This document shows positions 7,843 to 15,200 of a stretch of 16,531 bases of DNA, piece by piece (the first letter of the stretch is position 1; every line of letters starts with the position of its first letter). Below the pieces are notes generated by a model. The model ran no database searches, was not told the origin of the DNA, and saw only the letters and a program-made list of their open reading frames with translations. The translations under genes were made by a program, and so were the position numbers. This stretch comes from Chryseosolibacter sp966095595. GTDB taxonomy: Bacteria > Bacteroidota > Bacteroidia > Cytophagales > Cyclobacteriaceae. Location: NCBI GenBank assembly GCA_966095595.1, contig CBHTUB010000073.1:1-16531 (forward strand), written 5' to 3'.

Positions 7843-7877
7843 AACGATTAAAGTAAACGGGTTGTTCGTAAATCGTT
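7843..7877. repeat. 7-bp inverted repeat upstream of the gene at 7913
   Basis: AACGATT (7843-7849) and AATCGTT (7871-7877) are reverse complements 21 bases apart. Both are followed by AAAG, so there is partial direct similarity as well. They lie 36 bases before the start of the next gene and could be an operator or a leader hairpin. Short repeats like this also arise by chance. Confidence 0.3.
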
Positions 7878-7912
7878 AAAGCTGACGTGTCTGTAAGCAC
7901 AAACCTTTACCT

Positions 7913-8149
7913 GTGAATAAACTTTTTAAATATTCTGTTGTTGCCGTCGAACACCCCGAGCGTGAAGTAATAACCCATGAGATAAGTTTCGAAAGAAACG
8001 AAGTATTGAGCCCCGACGATCACCTCAACCTCGAAGTCGGCGACAACATAAAGAAATTCCTTATTACAACCGTGCGGAAGGTCGACCACATCAAGTCTCC
8101 AAACGACCAGTTTGACTACCGGCTTTTCGCCGTCGTTACACACTCATAG
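7913..8149 (+). CDS. Small hypothetical protein, 78 residues
   Basis: Not recognised. The start appears to be GTG at 7913, reading MNKLFKYSVVAVEHPE. The protein alternates strand-like hydrophobic stretches (YSVVAV, residues 7-12; KFLITTVRKV, about 48-57; DYRLFAVVTHS at the end) with charged turns, suggesting a small all-beta or alpha/beta fold. There is no membrane segment. An open frame of almost the same length lies on the opposite strand (7907-8143). The plus strand is preferred because third codon positions are rich in G and C here (GTC, CCC, GAC, CTC, AAC). Its stop lies 54 bases before the BrkB gene, so they may share a transcript. Confidence 0.65.
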   Translation: MNKLFKYSVVAVEHPEREVITHEISFERNEVLSPDDHLNLEVGDNIKKFLITTVRKVDHIKSPNDQFDYRLFAVVTHS

Positions 8150-8203
8150 GATTTCGATAGGCATATTTTTTTGATTCCCTGTGACAGATCAACTCTGACT
8201 GTC

Positions 8204-9292
8204 ATGAAAATCAAGGAGCGATTGAAGAACTTCTTGCCGTTGGTAAAGGACACCTACCGCGAATGGAGCGAGCGTGAACCTTTCAGCAACAGCATCATTA
8301 TAGCTTACTACACGATATTTTCCCTTCCGGGATTGTTGGTGATCATCATTAATCTCGCAGGATACTTCTTCGGGTACGAGGCCGTGACGAATCAGGTCAG
8401 CTCCCAGATCAGTGGCGCGGTGGGGGCCGATACAGCCAGGGATATTCAGGAGATCGTCGCCAATGCTAAAACAAGCGAGGGTACGGTATTGTCGACCATT
8501 CTCAGCATCGCGACGTTGCTGTTCGGAGCGACAGGTGTATTCTACCAGCTTCAGCAAATCCTGAACAAGATGTGGGAAGTCGAACCGAAGCCCAGACAGA
8601 AAATATTGAAGCTGATACGGGATCGTGTATTTTCGTTCGGACTGATCCTCGTGATCGGATTCCTGCTGCTCGTGTCCCTCGTGCTGTCCGCTGCGATCAC
8701 CGCGGTCAACAACTGGTTCTCTAGTTATATTTCCGACGGCATGAACGTCCTCTTCAAGGCATTGGATATCATAACGTCCATTGGCGTGATCACCGTTCTG
8801 TTCGCTTCTATTTATAAATTCCTGCCCGATGCAAAGATCCGATGGCGCGATGTGTGGGTTGGCGCGCTGGTGACGGCCCTGTTGTTTGTCATCGCCAAAT
8901 TTGCCCTCGGTGTTTATTTCGGAAAGAGCGACCCCGGATCGACTTACGGTGCTGCAGGGTCGATCATTCTCATTATGCTATGGGTCTCCTATGCCGGACT
9001 CATACTCCTGTTTGGAGCAGAATTCACAAAAGTGTATGCAGACCGATATGGAGCGAAGGTTGAGCCTGTGGAATATGCAAAATCGACAGAAGGAGCTAAC
9101 GACAACGGCGCGATCATCAACAAGAAATCTGAAGCGGATACAAAGGCCAAACGATCTGCAACACCGGTCCCCGATGCGCGGCGGGAGTCTGAACGGCGAA
9201 AGCATCCTGGCAACGACCACCGAAAGAATAAGCCTCGTCCTTCATCGCAGGGATCGCAAGGCGACGCATTTCATTACGAGCCTCCTGCCTGA
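8204..9292 (+). CDS. YihY/BrkB family inner-membrane protein
   Basis: A 362-residue member of the YihY/virulence factor BrkB family. Six hydrophobic segments lie at about residues 29-55, 94-118, 143-168, 184-207, 214-240 and 248-274. Family features are visible: LPGLL (41-45), the segment ending NKMWEVEP (121-128), FLPDAKIRWRDVW (206-218) and the last helix region YGAAGSIILIMLWVSYAG followed by GAEFTKVYA. Despite early names such as ribonuclease BN, the family's function is unsettled. An 88-residue tail (275-362) follows the last helix; it is hydrophilic and strongly basic in the middle, rich in R, K, D, S and P, and is longer than the core family needs. The start is placed at the ATG (MKIKERLKNF); a TTG frame 11 codons upstream (8171) adds nothing family-like. 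It converges with the TIM-barrel gene, with four bases between stops. Confidence 0.93.
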   Translation: MKIKERLKNFLPLVKDTYREWSEREPFSNSIIIAYYTIFSLPGLLVIIINLAGYFFGYEAVTNQVSSQISGAVGADTARDIQEIVANAKTSEGTVLSTILSIATLLFGATGVFYQLQQILNKMWEVEPKPRQKILKLIRDRVFSFGLILVIGFLLLVSLVLSAAITAVNNWFSSYISDGMNVLFKALDIITSIGVITVLFASIYKFLPDAKIRWRDVWVGALVTALLFVIAKFALGVYFGKSDPGSTYGAAGSIILIMLWVSYAGLILLFGAEFTKVYADRYGAKVEPVEYAKSTEGANDNGAIINKKSEADTKAKRSATPVPDARRESERRKHPGNDHRKNKPRPSSQGSQGDAFHYEPPA

Positions 9293-9296
9293 CACG

Positions 9297-10226
9297 TCAT
9301 GGATTCAGCAGAGACCTTAGCTTGCCGAGATCTCTCCTCATCGCATCCAGCACGGTATGATCAGAGACCGAAAGGGTTTTGTTGCCCGATTCAGCACCGC
9401 CTAACGCATACTCAAAATGCATGGAGAGCGGTCCTCTGACCTGATACTTCGACATCAGTTGGAAGAACTTTACAAAGTCAATGACACCGCTTCCGAGCGG
9501 CACGCTTTCCTCCTGCCACTTACCATCTTTCTGTACCCAATGGAAATCCTTAATGTTGTAGCATTGGATGTAGGGGGCTATACGCCCGAGATCGTTCACC
9601 CATGAGTTAAACCCTTCAACGCAGGCATGACGGACGTCGAACTGGCAGCCGATATAGCGCGGGTCAAGATCGCGGAGCACGGCATGAAGGTCCCACACGG
9701 AAGACCCGAACACAGATCCGCTGTGATTCTGATAGGCGCCATGAATGTTATATCGCTCATTAAGCCGGGCAATCCTTTCCATCCGTTTCCGGAATGTATC
9801 GAGGTTCTGCTCTATCGTTATGGCGGCATCGTATGGGAACCAATTCAATCTGTAATATTTTATTCCCAATGCCGAGGCAGCACGCACGATAGTTTCCGCT
9901 TCCTGGTCCGCATCATTGATTGCCGTCACGATTGAGAACACGTCACCACCGGCGGCGCGAACCGCACGAACGGTTTTCCCGAGATCCCGGGTAACGTCGC
10001 CGGGCTCGACATGTCCGCCGGGGCGAACGGTGAGATCAACGCCGTCAAATCCCAGGGCCACGGCAACGTCGCCGAGCTTTTCCTTTTCGACCCATTGCAG
10101 ATTTTTCGAGAAGACAGAGACCTTGTCGTTACGGGCGAATGCTTTTGATGCGGCATCACCAACGGGCCATCCGAGGGCCAGCGCTGCTGCGGCATTGACC
10201 TTCAGAAAATATCTGCGTGAAATCAT
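9297..10226 (-). CDS. Tat-exported sugar phosphate isomerase/epimerase-like TIM barrel
   Basis: A 309-residue protein of the xylose-isomerase-like TIM-barrel superfamily. The N-terminus MISRRYFLKVNAAAALALGW has a twin-arginine motif (SRRYFLK) and a hydrophobic core ending near A25-A31, so folded export through Tat is likely. Barrel motifs come in order: GFDGVDLTV (59-67), YYRLNWFPYD (124-133), YQNHSG (165-170), QFDVRHA (195-201), YNIKDFHW (223-230) and MHFEY (269-273). Candidate metal or acid/base residues are H168, D197, H200, D227 and E272. Relatives act on sugars or inositols, but the substrate cannot be read. The length is typical. It lies downstream of the desaturase on the same strand, separated by a terminator, so it is probably a separate transcript; the A/T-rich 30 bases before the ATG may hold its promoter. 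Confidence 0.9.
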   Translation of the reverse strand: MISRRYFLKVNAAAALALGWPVGDAASKAFARNDKVSVFSKNLQWVEKEKLGDVAVALGFDGVDLTVRPGGHVEPGDVTRDLGKTVRAVRAAGGDVFSIVTAINDADQEAETIVRAASALGIKYYRLNWFPYDAAITIEQNLDTFRKRMERIARLNERYNIHGAYQNHSGSVFGSSVWDLHAVLRDLDPRYIGCQFDVRHACVEGFNSWVNDLGRIAPYIQCYNIKDFHWVQKDGKWQEESVPLGSGVIDFVKFFQLMSKYQVRGPLSMHFEYALGGAESGNKTLSVSDHTVLDAMRRDLGKLRSLLNP

Positions 10227-10250
10227 AGGATCAATTTACAATTCGATAAA

Positions 10251-10278
10251 ATAAAAAAGGCATCGGTTAAGATGCCTT
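10251..10278 (-). terminator. Intrinsic terminator of the desaturase gene
   Basis: AAGGCATC (10257-10264) and GATGCCTT (10271-10278) form a perfect 8-bp stem with a six-base loop. Read on the minus strand the stem is followed by a T-rich run (TTTTTTAT, complement of 10251-10258, partly shared with the stem). It lies about 40 bases past the desaturase stop and 25 bases before the next minus-strand start. It therefore ends the desaturase transcript and separates it from the TIM-barrel gene. Confidence 0.85.
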
Positions 10279-10317
10279 CAAAATCTATCGCAAACAAGCC
10301 TTTGGCCTGTAGAATCC

Positions 10318-11085
10318 TTATGCTGCCTTTTTAACTTCGAGTTGGATCTCTTTCTGCCCGGCCAGCTTAATAACGCCGAGCTTGTTGAGCAATCTGATCA
10401 CCTGATAGGTCGGGTCGATCTCGTGCCATCTGATGCCTCCGAAATTCGCGCGGTTACCATGCTTGTGGTGATTGTTGTGGTAGCTCTCTCCCATCATCAG
10501 GAAGTCGACGGGGAGAAAGTTTTTGGACGTGTCCTTTACTTCAAAGTTTCTGTATCCATATTTATGTGCAAACCAGTTGATGATCGCGCCGTGGATCGGG
10601 CTCATCAGGAATTGTATAGGGAGGAGAAGCCACAGCCACCATGTAGTAGCAAACTGGAAATAGACTGCGCCATAGACGAGGCCCCAGAAGATCCGTGACG
10701 GCCATGAGCGGGCAAACTTATCAAAAGCCTCCCACTGTGGCACCCCTTCGGTAAATCTCGGGTCCACCTTCATTTTTTTATTGGCTATCGCAGAATAGAT
10801 GGTCTTTGTCTTCCACATCATATTCCAGATCGTTTCGTCATATGTGGGTGAATGGGGATCGTTCTCAGTATCGGCAAAGGCATGGTGCATTCTGTGCATG
10901 ACACCGTATCCGTATGGGCTGAGGTAGTTGGACCCCTGGAAGATCCAGGTAAGCACAAAAAAGATCTTTTCCGTGGTCTTGCTCATGGTAAACGCACGAT
11001 GCGACGCGTACCGGTGAAGGAAAAAAGTTTGGAAAAAGAGTGACAGGTACCAATGACCTACAAAAAAGAGCAAAATAACTTCCAT
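10318..11085 (-). CDS. Acyl-CoA/fatty acid desaturase
   Basis: A 255-residue integral membrane di-iron desaturase that introduces a double bond into an acyl chain, adjusting membrane fluidity. The three histidine boxes are intact: HRYASH (24-29), HRMHH (64-68) and HNNHH (203-207). Extra conserved histidines occur at H11 and in the segment around 165-175 (HGAIINWFAH). Hydrophobic segments lie at about 2-22, 40-60, 132-163 and nearby. The phrases GYGVMHRMHHAF, TENDPHSP and GESYHNNHH are typical of delta-9 acyl-CoA desaturases. It is shorter than the eukaryotic enzymes and near the usual bacterial length. It is transcribed alone, 103 bases downstream of the sigma factor gene on the same strand, with its own terminator. 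Regioselectivity is inferred from the family, not shown. Confidence 0.93.
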   Translation of the reverse strand: MEVILLFFVGHWYLSLFFQTFFLHRYASHRAFTMSKTTEKIFFVLTWIFQGSNYLSPYGYGVMHRMHHAFADTENDPHSPTYDETIWNMMWKTKTIYSAIANKKMKVDPRFTEGVPQWEAFDKFARSWPSRIFWGLVYGAVYFQFATTWWLWLLLPIQFLMSPIHGAIINWFAHKYGYRNFEVKDTSKNFLPVDFLMMGESYHNNHHKHGNRANFGGIRWHEIDPTYQVIRLLNKLGVIKLAGQKEIQLEVKKAA

Positions 11086-11111
11086 GGGTTTACTACAGGT
11101 TTAAATTTTTG

Positions 11112-11136
11112 AACCGGCTTTAAACAACAAGCCGTT
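11112..11136. repeat. Imperfect inverted repeat between sigma factor and desaturase genes
   Basis: AACCGGCTT (11112-11120) and AAGCCGTT (11129-11136) form a stem with one bulged base around an eight-base loop. It lies about 50 bases past the sigma factor stop and 27 bases before the desaturase start. No T-run follows on the minus strand, so it is a poor terminator. An operator or a stabilising 3' hairpin are alternatives. Confidence 0.3.
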
Positions 11137-11188
11137 AGCACCTGTAAGACAATGGCCTACCGGTTTTGTGACAGAAAACGGAAAAATT

Positions 11189-11815
11189 TCAGGGATTTTT
11201 TTTCGCGAGGGCTTTTGTGATGTCCTGACGGAGGTGTGCGATCAGCTCAGCGGCATTATCCATGGTGCATGCCTTGTTAAAACTGTCGATCAGGGCGTCT
11301 TTTTTGGGCAAAATCACCTTATTGAAGTAATCTTTCTCCTCTTCTATCTTCTTTTTAGCGCGGCAGACAAGCTGGCGGCAATGCTCCTGTTTCTTGTCCA
11401 GAACCTGCTGAAGGCTCTTATAATCGAAGTCAAAGACCTCTTTGAGAAGGTATACGGCCCTTTCCAGCGGCTCGAGTTTGTGCTGAAGTAGCTGAAGTGC
11501 CTTATTTACCTCACCCTCTACGTCAATGGACGAGAAATCGGTCTCCCTGAATTTTTCTATGAACTCCGGCCAGTGGAAATTCTCTATGTACTGCTCTTTC
11601 TTCCTTTTTATTGCATTCAGGTGGTTAATGCAATTATTGGTGACTGCCCTGATGAGGTAAGCCTTGGTATTCTGGATCTTCTCCTGTTCGGCGTTCAGCC
11701 ACTTGATAAAAGTTTCCTGAACAATGTCTTCAGCATCCGCCTTGCACTTGAGGATTCTCATGGCGATGGCCTGAAGCGTCGGTTGGTAAAGAACGATTGT
11801 TTGTGCTGGTGTCAA
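11189..11815 (-). CDS. ECF-type RNA polymerase sigma factor, SigJ-like
   Basis: A 208-residue sigma-70 family factor. Region 2 covers about residues 5-73 with ADAEDIVQETFIKW (26-39), the core-binding and -10-recognising part. Region 4 covers about 104-160 with LEPLERAVYLLKEVFDFDY and a helix-turn-helix ending CRAKKKI. A short extension of about 48 residues follows (FNKACTMDNAAELIAHLRQDI), matching only the first helices of the SnoaL-like domain carried by SigJ/ECF41-type factors; the rest is missing, as in several Bacteroidota members. The start is a TTG at 11815 (MTPAQTIVLYQP). No ATG is available because an in-frame stop lies shortly upstream, and region 2 begins immediately. No anti-sigma gene adjoins it. 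Target promoters are unknown. Confidence 0.88.
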   Translation of the reverse strand: MTPAQTIVLYQPTLQAIAMRILKCKADAEDIVQETFIKWLNAEQEKIQNTKAYLIRAVTNNCINHLNAIKRKKEQYIENFHWPEFIEKFRETDFSSIDVEGEVNKALQLLQHKLEPLERAVYLLKEVFDFDYKSLQQVLDKKQEHCRQLVCRAKKKIEEEKDYFNKVILPKKDALIDSFNKACTMDNAAELIAHLRQDITKALAKKNP

Positions 11816-12023
11816 AAGCGGAAATTTGAGGGGTGTAAGTTAAGGTTTTTATTGCAAAAAAAAATCCGCCGGTTTCAGGCTCCGGATCACTTTTCTCACG
11901 GACGGCAAAACGGCGAACAGTTAGTTAGTATCTGTTATTTGCAGACATCAGCCCCAACCCACTGTTCGGGCGTCAGCTTCTATTTTCAAAAACGGAGTGA
12001 GCGTCAACCAGCCTGCTGTTATT

Positions 12024-12062
12024 GCAGAGCTGAGGTTCTATTCCATTATCAGCAAGCTCTGC
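12024..12062 (+). repeat. 8-bp inverted repeat in the leader of the large gene
   Basis: GCAGAGCT (12024-12031) and AGCTCTGC (12055-12062) are exact reverse complements around a 23-base loop. A smaller hairpin follows directly: TGCAG (12066-12070) with CTGCA (12081-12085). In a transcript these would form two stacked stems about 180-240 bases before the start at 12267. No T-run follows. Confidence 0.4.
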
Positions 12063-12088
12063 TCATGCAGCATATGGAGTCTGCACAT

Positions 12089-12143
12089 CCTGTGTCCAAC
12101 TTTCAGCTCTCCCCCGTCCTGTGTCCAACTTTCGGCTCTCCCC
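12089..12143. repeat. Tandem duplication of 26 bases
   Basis: The 26 bases at 12089-12114 recur at 12118-12143 with one difference (A at 12105 versus G at 12134), a period of 29 bases. Each copy holds CCTGTGTCCAACTTTC then GCTCTCCCC. TGTCCAACTTT resembles the outer ends of some IS3-family elements, but no transposase is near. It may be a scar, a paired binding site, or simple slippage. Confidence 0.6.
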
Positions 12144-12231
12144 GTACGATTCTAACCTTCTTGCGTGGCAGCCCGACCAATGCATGCAGCAATCTTTGCC
12201 TCCAACGCAGATCAGCACAAAATCGCCTGCG

Positions 12232-12262
12232 GAAATTGCCAAAGATAACTACAACATTTAGA
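12232..12262 (+). repeat. 31-base leader element, copy 1
   Basis: These 31 bases match 15564-15594 in direct orientation with a single mismatch (G at 12244, C at 15576). Key blocks are GAAATTGCCAAA and ATAACTACAACATTTAGA. The element ends four bases before the ATG of the 1039-residue protein, so in this copy it probably contains the promoter and/or ribosome-binding region. Confidence 0.8.
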
Positions 12263-12266
12263 GACC

Positions 12267-15200
12267 ATGAAAATTTTTGAACTGAACAGACAACCCATTG
12301 AACTAAAACTTGGTGACATCAGAAAAGCGACTTCAAATGATATATGCCAGCCGTCCGTATTGACACTTGAACACCAGGTGGAAAAAAATAAGGTACCGGT
12401 GGTGCCACTACCGGTCGTCGAGAGCTTTAAGGACGACATGCATGCCATAGAGTCAGGACAAGGCGTCGCAGGTAATTTTCCGGCGAAACACGCCGGTCTG
12501 TTTACTACCGGCGTTACTGGGGCATCGGCTGCTGTATTTGCTGTATTTCTGAAAGACACGGCTATCGGCGAGTTTTACTTCGGACATATCAAAGATCTGA
12601 ATGATCTGCAGGAACAGGCCGTCAAGTATTTCCCAAAAACGATCGAAGAAAAAACAGTTGTAAAAGTCGTTGTCATGGGCGCCGACGAACTGATAGAAAA
12701 GTATGCAAGCACTCTGGCAAACGTGCTCGCTAAACTATACCCTGGCTCCAAACCGAATACGAACTCATGTATTCTCGAGTGGCGTGTCATCTGGGACACT
12801 TTTTGCGTGACACTGACGCCTGAAGGCCACTTACCCGCAGGCGTTTTTGGCCATTATCCGATGTCCGGCGCTGATGTACCCTCTACATCGTTAAAAGGTA
12901 AAGCGAACATCGATACGAATAAAGACCATCCGATATCCGCAGCAAGCAGAGATCAGTATTCCAGATCCGGATATGGGTCGTTCGATAAGACGAACATTAA
13001 AGAGCCTCCGTCGATTACTATTCCAATGAGCAGTAATTCACCGGCGCCCGGCTTCAGGAACATGCACCATTATGATAGCGTGAAAATCGAGCAAGGGACA
13101 AGTCATGGCGACAACGATGTAATTTACCTTGTAGCAGGACAGGACTCAGGAAAAATAGATACGTTAAAAGGGGAAAAGATCCCGATGGTTGCCAGGGCTG
13201 AAGACCTTAAAGGTCAGCAATTGGAATTGTGCCAGCGCGGACAGGTGTTCAGCGGTACACTGCCATTATCAAGGGCCGGTGTCTGTGCTGAAAATATACA
13301 GTCCGATGAATTTGTCATTTTCATGCTCGACCCTTCCGATGACGGCAAAACTTTTACACAATATCTTTTCACCCATATCAGCAAAAAAATCCGCAGCCGA
13401 GCCATCAAATCAGCAATAAAGGGATTCAAAAATCCATCAAAAGCGTCTATCGTCGTGATGGCGACCAATCACGATATCATCACCTGCAACTGGCCGGGGA
13501 TTCAAGAAGATCTTGGAGAGAGCTTTGTCAACGCTCCGGTTATTTCGTGGGTGGCAAGGGAGAACAACATCGGACTCATTCTGAGCGGCAAAATTCCCAA
13601 CAGGCCTGTCGGATCATATGGTCACCTTCCAAACGGAAGCTCCTTCGAATTCCTGGATGTTACGCTGTTTTCGGTCGATAATATCTACATCCCTGTCAAG
13701 TCTTCAGGATCATCAGGCCACTCCGCGAAGGAAAGCGCCATTGAATTGAAGGATGTCACTTTACTTCCGGCCGACAATAAGGTTGATACTTACATAGAGT
13801 TAGATGAGCAGATCAATCCAGTTTCCATGACAACCGGAGATCCTTACGAAGAGGTGATAAGCTTCGGATATCCGGAAATTATCCGTAACACCGATAAGCC
13901 CACAGATAACGTCTTAATCTTATATTATGACTCCTGTGATCTGCGCTTTTTTAGACAACCCTTAAATAATTACAGGGAATTTACGCTGGATGGCAGTTTG
14001 CGGGTAGCCACAAATTCATATTTACAAATGGCCGAAGGAATGCCCCCGGTATTTGGAGCCGGGCCTAAAAAGAGAAACATCAAAATGACAAAAGCCGCTA
14101 GCCTTACTCAAAAAAGAAATAATTGGATTCCTGTCCAAATGGAGTCTATTTACAGCCTGAGGCTTATTGAATTTATTATTAACGAATATTTTAAAGAAAC
14201 TGAAGTGACCTATCCGATCATTGTCATTACATTCCTGAAAAAAAATGGTCAGTACACACATTTCAAGATCAGTCCCTTATTCCTCGAACACACGTTGGGG
14301 GGTAATAGAATAACCGGTTTTGGTAAAATAACCGGTATCAATAAATTATCTGTATTTGAGAAAGATGATCCTGACTTTGCCGGACAGACTTCAGAAATAC
14401 TTGTTATCTGTCATCAGGATTCTCATGAATTGATATCAGAAGTGAACAAAAACTATCGGGAGGATATTATCAGAAACTTTAAAGAAGCTGCTTTTCTCAA
14501 AGCCAGGGTGGGACCTCCAGCTGTATTCTGGTTTACTGCACCATGTGTAAATTTCTGCTTTTCAGTTTCTGAACAAGAAATAGCATGGGGATTAGACTGG
14601 AGATTCCTGCAGCAAAGTATCATCTTAAGCAAACAACAACAGCCTCAAGAAAATATTGCGATAGTAATAGGTAATAAAAGAGGGTACGATTTTGCCGCAG
14701 ACGCCCTTAAGGTGATCGGTCCAACAAGAAACTTTGATCTTCCTTTCGGCAACTATTCCGTCTGTGTTGATGCAGAGGATACTGAACCTCACAGTATCTT
14801 CAAAAACCTATTGAAAGAAATCCCATCAGTGGAAAGCGAAACCGAAAACGGGTGTCTGACGATTGTGAATGTAAACAAATTTGACCGGAACGGAAAAAAT
14901 GGAGGCTCGCTGGCAGGTGATCTTGGCAAGGACAGTGCATTAGTTATCATCATACAACCATCCCGGCACAGATTTGATCCATCGCAGGGAAGATTGGCCG
15001 CAGTAGACTTTGAACACGTGCTGGTTTTCCACACCACAAAAACGGCGCTGCTCAGTCATCCGGACATTAAAAATCAAATATTAAGTTTTGTCACCCTTCC
15101 GGAAATCTGCTACGCGCTTCTGGTAACACCGGATGATGCTGGACAGCAAACAAAAACCTCCATAAAATTGCTGAAAGGCCTTTTTGACAAGGTTAACACG

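Larger units (their letters stand above)
11816..12266. other. Intergenic leader region, 451 bases, repeats but no gene
   Basis: The gap separates the divergent sigma factor and 1039-residue protein genes. A 235-codon open frame crosses it (11573-12280, +), but most of it is antisense to the sigma factor and the rest does not look coding. The region holds an 8-bp inverted repeat 11914-11921/11961-11968 (CGAACAGT/ACTGTTCG), another at 12024-12062, a tandem duplication at 12089-12143, and the 31-base element shared with 15564-15594. Its length suggests a long 5' leader for the large gene. Confidence 0.5.

Noticed and set aside
7907..8143. 78-codon open frame on the minus strand opposite the gene at 7913
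   Set aside because: Third-position base use fits the plus strand; the minus frame is its mirror.
8171..8203. TTG start 11 codons upstream for the BrkB-family gene
   Set aside because: The added residues are not family-like, and the ATG at 8204 directly precedes the expected basic N-terminus.
11573..12280. 235-codon open frame across the sigma factor and leader
   Set aside because: Its first third is antisense to the sigma factor, the rest has no coding-like composition, and it overlaps the start of the large gene.
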